NCBI RefSeq assembly: GCF_963556105.2
Contig: NZ_OY829944.1
Span: 1,523,501 to 1,587,500, forward strand
DNA from: an uncultured Tolumonas sp.
Lineage (GTDB): Bacteria > Pseudomonadota > Gammaproteobacteria > Enterobacterales > Aeromonadaceae
DNA: 64,000 bases
Direction of reading: 5' to 3'
This document shows, piece after piece, positions 16,621 to 23,878 of this stretch. The notes under the pieces are model-generated. The model saw only the letters and a list, made by a program, of their open reading frames with translations, was not told the origin of the DNA and made no database searches. Made by a program: the position numbers and the translations under genes. Positions within the stretch are counted from its first letter, which is position 1. Each line of letters starts with the position of its first letter.

Positions 16621-16678
16621 AGCTAACTTCGACTTATGGGGCGGTTGAAAACCGTCCCACATTAAGTTTTTGTTATGT
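16621..16678 (-). repeat. attC of c21
   Basis: Short attC, apex GGCGGTTGAAAACCGTCC, arms AGCTAAC / GTTATGT. It supplies the stop of the c21 gene. Confidence 0.92.
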
Positions 16679-16900
16679 GATTTTTGGTGATTGAGCCCAG
16701 CGTAGATAAATCGAATCAAGCGCGGTAACAACTCGATTTATACCCCAGAAACAAAATATAAATACAAAAAAATAAATGCACCAATGCAACAAGAAATTAC
16801 TGATGGTGATGTTGATATGCGCCATCAATGTAACGGTAAGCCACGTAACGAAGACGGCTTGGAAAAAATTAAAAACACGGTCGTTAATGATTGGTCGCAT
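16673..16900 (-). CDS. small membrane protein, DUF2798-like (c21)
   Basis: A 75-residue protein with two membrane segments (FFQAVFVTWLTVTLMAHI and LLHWCIYFFVFIFCFWGI) and a charged C-terminal tail. This two-helix layout with a W..sw turn resembles DUF2798 proteins, a loose match. The ATG at 16900 has AGGTGAG at good spacing; a GTG twelve bases upstream is less likely. The TAA stop lies in the attC arm. Confidence 0.65.
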   Translation of the reverse strand: MRPIINDRVFNFFQAVFVTWLTVTLMAHINITISNFLLHWCIYFFVFIFCFWGINRVVTALDSIYLRWAQSPKIT

Positions 16901-16923
16901 AAATATACTCACCTATTTCTACG

Positions 16924-17095
16924 TGTTATGCAGGGGCAAGGCTACCGCACTGATTAATGACTGACCAGATGCCCAAACCCGATGTTGATTTTTAAGTTTT
17001 TCATAGATTAATGATGCCGAATGACGCTGACAGAAACAAATGAAATTTGGGGCTCAATAAACCAAAACTGAGCTATATCAATGTTGTGGTGGGGG
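16924..17095. repeat. family D remnant in c21
   Basis: Begins with GTTATGC, like a leftover attC right arm, then GGCTACCGCACTGATTAATG, GATGCCGAATGACGCTGA, AAATGAAAT and CTATATCAATG, matching the remnants in c9 and c38. It suggests that c21 is a fusion of two cassettes whose middle attC was lost. Confidence 0.55.
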
Positions 17096-17260
17096 ATAAT
17101 CAGAAAGATTTGCAATGTTATAATTTGGCACTTCCAGCAAAGCTAGCACCATTGGGGCGGTCGGATATGCTCTGTTGAAAATTGCACTGAGTTTTGAAAT
17201 CGGAGTATAGCGAAAATCAGAAAGTTTATGCCTAAGCCTGAATTTATCATCAAAGGCCAT
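17078..17260 (-). CDS. small hypothetical protein (c21)
   Basis: A 60-codon frame at the promoter-proximal end of c21, with a good ribosome site (AGAGGT five bases before the ATG). The product is MAFDDKFRLRHKLSDFRY followed by a proline/alanine-containing tail; no family is recognised, and it could be a truncated remnant. It overlaps the end of the family D remnant by a few bases. Confidence 0.4.
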   Translation of the reverse strand: MAFDDKFRLRHKLSDFRYTPISKLSAIFNRAYPTAPMVLALLEVPNYNIANLSDYPPPQH

Positions 17261-17274
17261 GATTACCTCTAATC

Positions 17275-17356
17275 ACATAACTTTTAATTAAACGGCGGCA
17301 CGTAGTGCCGTCCAGTGAGCAGCGTAGCGCGAACGGGTTTGAATTAGTTGTTAGGT
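17275..17356 (-). repeat. attC of c22 (long form)
   Basis: Long attC, apex GGCGGCACGTAGTGCCGTCC followed by AGTGAGCAGCGTAGCGCG, arms ACATAAC / GTTAGGT. Confidence 0.9.
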
Positions 17357-17761
17357 ATGAACAAAGAAAAATATATTCATCATCAACAACAAAACTGGCT
17401 AAGTGGAACCACAGGCTGCAATGTTGCAACTGTGCCAGCTTTAAACCACCGCTTGGAATTACTCGCTGACAATATCGGATCAGCGAAATGTGCTGAATTC
17501 TTAAATTAGCTCATTTAATGAGCGGGCAGTGGTTGCTAAAAAACTGCGCCTTGATGATGAGCCGCTTTAGGCGTACACACTGACGGCGCTGATGGTTGCC
17601 GAAGACGTAACCCGCGCAGGCTTTCAGTTTGCCACTTCACGTGAATTCATGTGTTGTGCGAGGCAACCCCCTCGCAGGTAGTGAGCTGCAAACAACACTG
17701 GACCATCTGCACCGCCGCTTTAGGGCTAGAATTCATCGCCACCAATAAAGCCGTTTTTATT
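17357..17761. repeat. ORF-less repeat cassette, family A (c22)
   Basis: One of nine copies of a body of roughly 400 bp. It starts with a plus-strand ATGAACAAAGAAAAATAT frame that here ends after about 36 codons. Shared blocks include GATGATGAGCCGCTT, GAAGACGTAACCCGCGCAGG and GAATTCATGTGTTGCGCGAG. I see no conserved minus-strand gene. Confidence 0.8.
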
Positions 17762-17817
17762 ACCTAACTTTTAATTATGGGGCCACGAAGTGGTCCCACA
17801 TTAATTTTTTGTTAGGC
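17762..17817 (-). repeat. attC of c23
   Basis: Short attC, apex GGCCACGAAGTGGTCC, arms ACCTAAC / GTTAGGC. Confidence 0.92.
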
Positions 17818-18462
17818 GTTTGTATCGTTCAACAAATCTTCAGATTTAATCCAGTTTTTATAATCACTATAGCTATACATATCAATCATGTTATTTAAAA
17901 CATGCTTAGCCCCAACCCATATATGTAATTTTGGAGTTTGTTTTGCTCTGGTGATCATATTGTCTACTGCTGCATACTTTAGCATTTCGTCATCGTACCC
18001 TAGCTTTAACGTTTCATCGTAAGGAAATTTACGGATAAAAGTTTCAAAAGGGCTATATGAAATTGCAAAATTTTTTATAGTATTGGAATCAAAATTCAAG
18101 ACCATTTTCTCAAGGCTGAACTCTGAGTTTCTTACATCATGGACCAATTTATTTCTTAACTCTGACAGAGCAGAGATTAGTCGTCGCTCTTCCGTACCTA
18201 GTAGTTCAAGTTCACTAAGAAAGGCAATTTTCCCTGTGGTTTTATTACTAAGCTCTAATCTCGAAATAGTTTTAGCTAGTTGAGGTTCTTTAAAATGAAA
18301 GAGTAAAAGATGGGTACACGCAGCTTCGAAAAGTGCATGTAATTTTATAATAAATGACCAGTCATCTTCATTTAATAAATTTCTGAAAAAATTAGATTTA
18401 ACACCTATTTTCTCTTCTAATTCCAGGATTGAATCTCCTACTTGAATTTGGTCAGAAGTCAT
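17812..18462 (-). CDS. HEPN-motif protein (c23)
   Basis: A 216-residue helical protein with R103-N-K-L-V-H108 in LSELRNKLVHDV, preceded by IIKLHALFEAACTHLLLFHF and ISALSELRN. This helix-RNKLVH arrangement is shared by MltR-like and HEPN proteins. The ATG at 18462 has AGGA seven bases upstream; the ATG six bases earlier is too close to it. An RNase or regulator role is inferred from the motif. The stop lies in the attC arm. Confidence 0.72.
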   Translation of the reverse strand: MTSDQIQVGDSILELEEKIGVKSNFFRNLLNEDDWSFIIKLHALFEAACTHLLLFHFKEPQLAKTISRLELSNKTTGKIAFLSELELLGTEERRLISALSELRNKLVHDVRNSEFSLEKMVLNFDSNTIKNFAISYSPFETFIRKFPYDETLKLGYDDEMLKYAAVDNMITRAKQTPKLHIWVGAKHVLNNMIDMYSYSDYKNWIKSEDLLNDTNA

Positions 18463-18484
18463 ATTCATTTCCTAAGTTGAAGAA

Positions 18485-18517
18485 GCCTAACGAAGTGCCC
18501 AGATGGTTTTGTTGCAC
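18485..18517 (-). repeat. degenerate attC remnant between c23 and c24
   Basis: The left arm GCCTAAC is intact and matches c23, but the rest is short and ends in GTTGCAC, and the stem is hard to fold. It looks like a decayed or deleted attC, so the gene to its right may now travel with c23. Confidence 0.45.
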
Positions 18518-18545
18518 TTAAATATTGAAACTACTCGTGCTTTTG

Positions 18546-19190
18546 TCATTTGAGTAACCGAGCTTTTAGGCGAAGTGCTGCGGGATGTTCCGGAGCAACC
18601 CGCAGTGCGGCTTCCATAGCCTCAAGTGCCCCCTCCCGAAAACCATCAATCATGTATTTTTCGGCTGCCTTTATGTACCACTCAGCTGCAATATACTTGG
18701 ATTTATTAACACCCCATCCATTCTCGTACATGAGCCCGATGTTGAACGAAGAACGAGGTATTCCACCATCGCTGGCAATCTTGAAGCTTTCAAACGTTTC
18801 GACCCAGCAGCGCTGACCCGCATCGCCTGTGCTTTTGTTGGTCTCAAGCACACTGCAGATACGAGAGTTGTGGCGCCCCCAATAATATGCGCCGTAAGGT
18901 TCTTTGGCGTTGCGCTTTGCTTCCAATGCGGATGCATAGCCACCTGCCTTAAGAGTATCGTCGTCTGTTAGGTCGGGTATGGCCGACCCTCGATTTTTGA
19001 GCGCTATGATGGTACGAAGTCTTTCAATTTCGTCAAAAACTTGCGGTGCTGCGAGTTTTAAGGCTTCTTGTTTGTAATGCTCCATGCGCGCAGTGGCCGT
19101 CTCGGCCAACTGGGTTGGCGGGAGCCCTTGGGCACTCACATTGCATGTGAGCCCTATCAAAACAGAGGCCAACAAAGAACGAGCTTTCAT
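18546..19190 (-). CDS. secreted Sel1-repeat protein (c24)
   Basis: A 214-residue exported protein: a signal peptide (MKARSLLASVLIGLTCNVSA, cleavage after SA), a helical middle part, then a Sel1/TPR-like segment SSFNIGLMYENGWGVNKSKY, AAEWYIKAAEKYM and ALEAMEAALRVAPEHPAAL. Sel1 repeats bind proteins, often in the periplasm. The gene is visibly more GC-rich than its neighbours and its attC is degenerate, which points to a different origin. Confidence 0.75.
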   Translation of the reverse strand: MKARSLLASVLIGLTCNVSAQGLPPTQLAETATARMEHYKQEALKLAAPQVFDEIERLRTIIALKNRGSAIPDLTDDDTLKAGGYASALEAKRNAKEPYGAYYWGRHNSRICSVLETNKSTGDAGQRCWVETFESFKIASDGGIPRSSFNIGLMYENGWGVNKSKYIAAEWYIKAAEKYMIDGFREGALEAMEAALRVAPEHPAALRLKARLLK

Positions 19191-19264
19191 CTCTGGATTT
19201 TTCCTTTTTATAGCGCAGTATTATTAATCAAAATAGACAAGCAGGCCGTGATTGCGTCAAAGAC

Positions 19265-19320
19265 GCCTAACTTTAACTTGTGGGGCCGCAAAGCGGTCCC
19301 ACACCAAGTTTTTGTTAAAC
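19265..19320 (-). repeat. attC of c25
   Basis: Short attC, apex GGCCGCAAAGCGGTCC, arms GCCTAAC / GTTAAAC. Confidence 0.92.
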
Positions 19321-20007
19321 GTTTTCTTCTTGGTTGCTGTTTAGAAATTCTTTGATTTTTTCAGCTGCATTATATGGCCAATTTTGACGTAAGTAGCCTA
19401 AACCTGATACGAACATAAATGACATTTGTGCTAAGAGTATTAATGCTAAATATATAGTTAGACTATGAGCTATAAACAATGCAAGGGTATAAATTAGAAT
19501 CAGAAAAGAAAAAATAGCAGAACCTATGCCGATGATTTTATTGAAGTAAAAATTGGCTATATTAAATTTTGTGAACTCTTTGTATTTGATTGATTCATCG
19601 ATGCAATCGACATACTCTAGTGATAGTCTAATTTGCTCCCATGTAAAATTAGAGTTTAGTTGTTTATGTAACTTAATCAAAGCATTTCTTTTTTTAGATT
19701 CAGCATAAATTTTTGTTATTTCTTTGAAATAAAGAGCATCGCGAACGTCTTTTGCAGCAGCAATAAGATCTTCATCGACAGATTCAGTGGCTATTATTTC
19801 ATTCAATGTTTTAATCTTTTGACGTTTGTGTTGCTCAAATCGTGTGAATGCTGAAGGGATATTTAATTTTGGCGTGAGCACTACAACAGCCAATAGGACT
19901 ATAATCCAACTGGATGTTGAATTAATCATACTGTTGATGTGTTCAGTATTCGAACTGTAGTTAACAATCAAATCTAATATCTTTGATAAAAAATCTATAA
20001 GAATCAC
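19315..20007 (-). CDS. membrane protein with central helical domain (c25)
   Basis: A 230-residue protein with one membrane segment near residues 33-48 (SWIIVLLAVVVL), a charged cytoplasmic middle of about 110 residues with probable coiled coil, and two segments near the C-terminus (IIGIGSAIFSFLILIYTLALFI and TIYLALILLAQMSFMFV). GTG start after AGGAT. No family is recognised. The stop lies in the attC arm. Confidence 0.65.
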   Translation of the reverse strand: MILIDFLSKILDLIVNYSSNTEHINSMINSTSSWIIVLLAVVVLTPKLNIPSAFTRFEQHKRQKIKTLNEIIATESVDEDLIAAAKDVRDALYFKEITKIYAESKKRNALIKLHKQLNSNFTWEQIRLSLEYVDCIDESIKYKEFTKFNIANFYFNKIIGIGSAIFSFLILIYTLALFIAHSLTIYLALILLAQMSFMFVSGLGYLRQNWPYNAAEKIKEFLNSNQEENV

Positions 20008-20023
20008 ATTTGTATCCTAAAAC

Positions 20024-20079
20024 GTTTAACTTCTAATTGTGGGGCAGCGTAGCTGTCCCACACCAATTATTTGTTAAAT
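20024..20079 (-). repeat. attC of c26
   Basis: Short attC, apex GGCAGCGTAGCTGTCC, arms GTTTAAC / GTTAAAT. It encodes the last codons of the c26 gene. Confidence 0.92.
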
Positions 20080-20480
20080 GCCGACTGATAGTATATTTCA
20101 ATATTAACGGAATCTATTCTTTTTTCAGACTTAAAAATACGTATTGGCTTTATCGTATGAATAGTAAGATGGTCAGATGACAACCAGTTTATTGTTATTG
20201 TCTGTTCATCCGAGATGTTTTCAGCAACATAAGCATTACCTATATCAATTTTTTCATTTGCTGGGATCACTGAAACATTTAATGAATCAGATGTTGTAGC
20301 ACCACACCCTCGAATAAATGATACGGCTTTTAATGACTTATCTGGACTTAACTCTTCAGACAGGACTGAGTTTTCACACATGCCATTGCTGAGATTTTTA
20401 TAAGAAAAATAGATTAGTGCTGTTAAAATAAATAATACGATAGCAATGAATGTTGTTGCTTTCTTAATCAATGATTTCAT
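20067..20480 (-). CDS. membrane-anchored protein, DUF5412-like (c26)
   Basis: A 137-residue protein with an N-terminal membrane anchor (ATTFIAIVLFILTALIYF) and an outside domain: CENSVLSEELSPDKSLKAV, FIRGCGATTSDSLNVSV, IDIGNAYV and INWLSSDHLTI. The SPD..kAV.F.R.CGATT pattern matches a small family I associate with DUF5412; the function is unknown. No ribosome site is visible for either of two nearby ATG codons; I chose the one that begins MKSLIKK. The final residues FNK are attC-encoded. Confidence 0.75.
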   Translation of the reverse strand: MKSLIKKATTFIAIVLFILTALIYFSYKNLSNGMCENSVLSEELSPDKSLKAVSFIRGCGATTSDSLNVSVIPANEKIDIGNAYVAENISDEQTITINWLSSDHLTIHTIKPIRIFKSEKRIDSVNIEIYYQSAFNK

Positions 20481-20484
20481 AGGC

Positions 20485-20540
20485 ATTTAACTTCGAATTA
20501 TGGGGCCACGAAGTGGTCCCACATTAATTTTTTGTTAGCT
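20485..20540 (-). repeat. attC of c27
   Basis: Short attC, apex GGCCACGAAGTGGTCC, arms ATTTAAC / GTTAGCT. Same version as c20. Confidence 0.92.
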
Positions 20541-20975
20541 ATCGCTTTTGAGTGAAAATTCTTCATCAGCATCTTGCAGTTCACGCCGGATCTTCATCAG
20601 GATTTCACCCGTCGTATTCATGCCATGACCATCAACACCAATGCCCCAGAAATTGTCTGCCGCTGAGTGATCATAGAGTTTACGCTTGGTGAGCTTGAGT
20701 GCTTTAGCCAGTTCGGGGTGTTGCTCAAAACGTGCTCGAATAGCTTGCTCCATCACCGACACTTTAATGTTTTCCCAATCATCGCGAATTTTAAACCGTC
20801 TGGTTTGTCCGATGGCGGCACAACGGAACGGACTTTCACAGGCTTTAATTTTCTCAATGATTTCATCATCAGTGAACTTAGCCGCCTGAAAGAATTGTTC
20901 GGCGGAATGCCATGTAAACCCAGCCAAAGAAAAAGGAATGATGGCCAGATTTGAAAAAATATCTTCTTCAGTCAT
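20535..20975 (-). CDS. NADAR-family protein, second copy (c27)
   Basis: A 146-residue NADAR protein nearly identical to the c20 protein (same WHSAEQFFQAAKF and SAADNFWGIGVDGHG motifs). Differences are concentrated in the last ten residues, where c27 ends in EFSLKSDS. The cassette is a deletion derivative of c20: the upstream GNAT gene has lost its middle and end but kept a stop just before this ATG. Confidence 0.9.
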   Translation of the reverse strand: MTEEDIFSNLAIIPFSLAGFTWHSAEQFFQAAKFTDDEIIEKIKACESPFRCAAIGQTRRFKIRDDWENIKVSVMEQAIRARFEQHPELAKALKLTKRKLYDHSAADNFWGIGVDGHGMNTTGEILMKIRRELQDADEEFSLKSDS

Positions 20976-20977
20976 GA

Positions 20978-21115
20978 TCAAGCTGATTTTAGTTGTTCGC
21001 ACGTTAGCGGATAAATTGCTTTCGGATAAATGAAATAGAGTTCGTCTGCATTTTTAGGAAATGAACAAATGTGCTCTAAATCGTTTGGCTCAACAGGCCG
21101 ACAATTGAAATTCAT
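20978..21115 (-). pseudogene. truncated GNAT gene remnant (c27)
   Basis: A 45-codon remnant of the c20 GNAT gene (MNFNCRPVEPNDLEH onward), joined after YPLT to a new tail ending KSA. Compared with c20, roughly 330 bases covering the catalytic part are missing. The remnant ends two bases before the NADAR start codon, so it may still couple translation of that gene although the enzyme is lost. Confidence 0.85.
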
Positions 21116-21143
21116 CGAATATTCCTATGAACTTACCCAAGAT

Positions 21144-21199
21144 AGCTAACGTCCTTTTATGTGGCGGCGAAGCCGTCCAACATTAAATGCTTGTTAATT
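21144..21199 (-). repeat. attC of c28
   Basis: Short attC, apex GGCGGCGAAGCCGTCC, arms AGCTAAC / GTTAATT. The left stem (GTCCTTTTATG) differs from all other sites. Confidence 0.88.
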
Positions 21200-21370
21200 G
21201 GCGATTAGAACACTTTTAAAAGAGTGTTAGCCTCAGGTTTTAATTATTGTAACGCAACACTTACGTGAGTCAAAAATCATAAATGATTATATATGAATTG
21301 ACCAATAATGCAGAACTCAATATCTTACCTATTGATTTAAATGATCGACAACTTTAAGTTTGCAGTGTAA

Positions 21371-21460
21371 AATATTAGCAATATTAGCAATATTAGCAAT
21401 ATTAGCAATATTAGCAATATTAGCAATATTAGCAATATTAGCAATATTAGCAATATTAGC
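21371..21460. repeat. minisatellite, 10 x 9 bp
   Basis: Ten perfect tandem copies of AATATTAGC directly at the 3' end of the c28 gene; the gene's stop codon lies in the last copy. Perfect identity suggests slippage-driven, recent expansion. It is too regular and short-unit to be a CRISPR array. The stretch 21200-21370 before it holds no gene. Confidence 0.95.
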
Positions 21461-21902
21461 AATATTCAGCAATTGCCTTTTTTACTGTAAATATTAACTC
21501 GTCAAATTCTGCTCTGGATTTTCTGTTTTTGTCAATTGGACCTTTAGAACCATTGGATTTAACTATAAATAACCTATATTTTGCTCTGAGTGAGTAACCT
21601 AGTATAAAAAATATAGACATTAATATTATCGAACCCAAAATTTGAGTGTGTTCGAATGCATCATTTCTGTTTTCTGATTCGATAAAAGCCCCAATGAGAA
21701 CTGTTATTATACTTCCTGGGATAAAGGAAAAAAAGAAACCCCAGATACTTAGTGTTAACCCGGCAATTATTTTTTGTTTTTTACCATTTTCCACAACATA
21801 TAGATCTGCAATATTTTTCAATGGCTCTGTGTACCCTTGATAGGTGAAGTTAGTCGGTGTTAATTTATAATTTTTTCTTGAGTATATTACATGGTTTGAC
21901 AT
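21456..21902 (-). CDS. small membrane protein, DUF6232-like (c28)
   Basis: A 148-residue protein: an N-terminal domain of about 45 residues (YSRKNYKLTPTNFTYQGY, ADLYVVENGKK), two membrane segments (IIAGLTLSIWGFFFSFIPGSI and ILGSIILMSIFFILGYSL), then a C-terminal cytoplasmic part. The layout recalls DUF6232; this is tentative. The C-terminus IAEYC and stop run into the 9-bp minisatellite, which could change the protein's end if the repeat boundary shifts. Confidence 0.68.
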   Translation of the reverse strand: MSNHVIYSRKNYKLTPTNFTYQGYTEPLKNIADLYVVENGKKQKIIAGLTLSIWGFFFSFIPGSIITVLIGAFIESENRNDAFEHTQILGSIILMSIFFILGYSLRAKYRLFIVKSNGSKGPIDKNRKSRAEFDELIFTVKKAIAEYC

Positions 21903-22021
21903 TTTTATCTGCTCTTAATGATTATTAAATGAAAAAATTGATATCATGATTTTTTAACAAATGCAAATATCTTGCGTTTTTTTAGTACTGGAATGTCTAC
22001 CTAAATATAGGTGCAAAAGCC

Positions 22022-22079
22022 AATTAACTTCAACTTATGGGGCGGTTGAAAACCGTCCCACATTAAGTTTTTGTTAGCT
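22022..22079 (-). repeat. attC of c29
   Basis: Short attC, apex GGCGGTTGAAAACCGTCC, arms AATTAAC / GTTAGCT. Confidence 0.92.
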
Positions 22080-22084
22080 GATTT

Positions 22085-22504
22085 TTAACTATGAGGATAA
22101 ACACTATAATTATGATCAAACCATAAGACATAAAAAATATTTTTTTGTCGATAACCAACCATTGGCTTTTTGCCGTGAAAACGAAATGCTAAAAAATAGT
22201 CGACATCTTCGGTTATAAATTTTGGAATGGGGGCCTTAATGGATGACTTATCTATTTTTTCAAAACCGATACCATGTCTTGGTGCTTGTTTTAGCTCTCG
22301 CCAAGATTTGTCTTTTCTCTTAAATATTGAATCGGCGAATGCTGCCTTATGTTCTTGATCTAGTTCGCTAAGGCAATACTCACCGGATTGCAATCTTTCT
22401 AATGAGAATATAGGTGGGCGTTCATCATGATTTATCGTTGGTTCTGAAATAGACAACCTAGTACTTGTATTTTGTTCTGGAGCTTTAATTCTACGTTTAG
22501 CCAT
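22085..22504 (-). CDS. toxin partner of Panacea antitoxin (c29)
   Basis: A 139-residue protein directly after a Panacea (DUF4065) gene, three bases apart. The N-terminus is basic and disordered (MAKRRIKAPEQNTSTRL). The C-terminal domain has KSWRELKQAPRHGIGFEKI, YFLAFRFHGKKPMVGYR and FYVLWFDHNYSVYPH, a pattern seen in small proteins paired with Panacea domains. By analogy with PanAT systems it is the toxin, but its target cannot be read from the sequence. Confidence 0.78.
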   Translation of the reverse strand: MAKRRIKAPEQNTSTRLSISEPTINHDERPPIFSLERLQSGEYCLSELDQEHKAAFADSIFKRKDKSWRELKQAPRHGIGFEKIDKSSIKAPIPKFITEDVDYFLAFRFHGKKPMVGYRQKNIFYVLWFDHNYSVYPHS

Positions 22505-22507
22505 AAA

Positions 22508-22942
22508 TTAATGAACTCTAGTTTTAAAATACTCATGCATTTCAGCAATAGATATTTCACTAGCATCCGACTCATGTAATAACCATGGCATTTCTTCATG
22601 AGTTAGATCTCTAAGTTTCCAAGCACTAAATTGCCCGAATATTTCATACACCTCTTGAATTAACTCAATTTGATCATCGGACAATTTCCCTGCTGGATCG
22701 AATTCTATATTTTCAATAGGACCTTTTCCGAATTTTTTGTATTCATGATAAAGATCTGGCGCTACAGGGCCATGTGTCCAAGCTTCGATTTTTTCATCGA
22801 AAAGTGGTTGACCTTCAAAAAGCGCCAAATGAAAACCTTGGGCGTAATACACCAATTTCTGAAGTTTCAGATTAGAAATTGCATCTTCATTTTTAGTGCT
22901 TAAGCTTAGGAAAAGCTTCGCTACATCATGAACAGTTGCCAT
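22508..22942 (-). CDS. Panacea-domain (DUF4065/SocA-like) antitoxin (c29)
   Basis: A 144-residue Panacea domain protein: VHDVAKLFLSLS, then ISNLKLQKLVYYAQGFHLA, the signature segment, FDEKIEAWTHGPVAPDLYHEY and the C-terminal FGQFSAWKLRDLTHEEMPW. Panacea domains act as antitoxins against very different toxins. It is the first gene of a two-gene cassette, with strong ribosome site GGAGATGAT, as usual for an antitoxin that must be in excess. Confidence 0.9.
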   Translation of the reverse strand: MATVHDVAKLFLSLSTKNEDAISNLKLQKLVYYAQGFHLALFEGQPLFDEKIEAWTHGPVAPDLYHEYKKFGKGPIENIEFDPAGKLSDDQIELIQEVYEIFGQFSAWKLRDLTHEEMPWLLHESDASEISIAEMHEYFKTRVH

Positions 22943-23050
22943 ATCATCTCCATATGAAGCAATTTTGGGGCGCGTATTGTACTGTATATATAACCACTAT
23001 TAAACAAGTATAGTATCTATTATTCAAAGCGCAAAAGCTAAGCTTAAAGC

Positions 23051-23110
23051 AGCTAACTTCGTTTTATGCGGTGGCACGTAGTGCCATCCGACATTAAATA
23101 TTTGTTAGGC
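23051..23110 (-). repeat. attC of c30
   Basis: Short attC, apex GGTGGCACGTAGTGCC, arms AGCTAAC / GTTAGGC. Confidence 0.92.
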
Positions 23111-23115
23111 AATAT

Positions 23116-23814
23116 TCACGCATTTAAATTGTTGTGTGACATTTGATAATGTTTATCTATGCCAATGCGTAGAGTAATGCTTAATGAAGGAAATGTTTTC
23201 GTTAAGTATTTGCTTATTTGTTCTTGATATGTTTCGTAATGAGTTAAGGTGAAGTCATCAAAGTTAATTATTATGTATATAATCCCATTTTCTGAGTGTT
23301 TGGAAATTTGATCGCTTGCAATGCTAATGGTGTTTTGAAGTTTATTAAAAAAATTTTCATTTAACTCTTTGTATATTGATGAGTTAAACACTTCGCTGGT
23401 TTGCTGTAACTTCAATTCATTATCAGAAGCACCAATGGTTTTAACTTCACAAAAATAATCTATTCCATTGCAAGTGAATTTAATGTCAGGCATTTTATGC
23501 TTTTTTACTTCTTGAAGTAAATGTACATTATGAAATCCAGTATTAATTAAATATTCATACGCGAGTGCTTCGTTTAAAGTGTCAAAAAATTGATGTTTGC
23601 CGCGTGAATTATGGTTCGATGAAAATGCCAGTTTGGCTTTTTCGAACATTATTTTTTTAGAGTCATTATCCATAACCTCCAAAGCTTTTTCATGCACGTT
23701 CAATTCGTTTTCTAATTCTGGAAAAAGTTTAATGCTTTCTTTTCGACTATTAATCCACCAATCATCAGGATTTTCATCTTCTATGCTTTTAATTAATTCA
23801 GAAAGAAATGTCAT
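23116..23814 (-). CDS. PD-(D/E)XK nuclease-like protein (c30)
   Basis: A 232-residue protein with a restriction-endonuclease-like core: EALAYEYLINTGFHNVHLL (helix and strand), HKMPDIKFTCNG and FCEVKTIG, giving P-D followed by E-x-K, the catalytic pattern of PD-(D/E)XK enzymes. The N-terminal 75 residues are helical, and the C-terminus has IIYIIINFDDF. It probably cuts DNA or RNA; no methylase is near, so a defence nuclease or a toxin are both possible. Confidence 0.75.
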   Translation of the reverse strand: MTFLSELIKSIEDENPDDWWINSRKESIKLFPELENELNVHEKALEVMDNDSKKIMFEKAKLAFSSNHNSRGKHQFFDTLNEALAYEYLINTGFHNVHLLQEVKKHKMPDIKFTCNGIDYFCEVKTIGASDNELKLQQTSEVFNSSIYKELNENFFNKLQNTISIASDQISKHSENGIIYIIINFDDFTLTHYETYQEQISKYLTKTFPSLSITLRIGIDKHYQMSHNNLNA

Positions 23815-23823
23815 ATTTATATT

Positions 23824-23878
23824 GCCTAACTTTTACTTGTGGGGTGCGATAGCATCCCACACCAAGTTTTTGTTAGCA
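23824..23878 (-). repeat. attC of c31
   Basis: Short attC, apex GGTGCGATAGCATCC, arms GCCTAAC / GTTAGCA. Confidence 0.92.

Noticed and set aside
21371-21460. CRISPR array
   Set aside because: The tandem units are 9 bp without spacers; this is a minisatellite.
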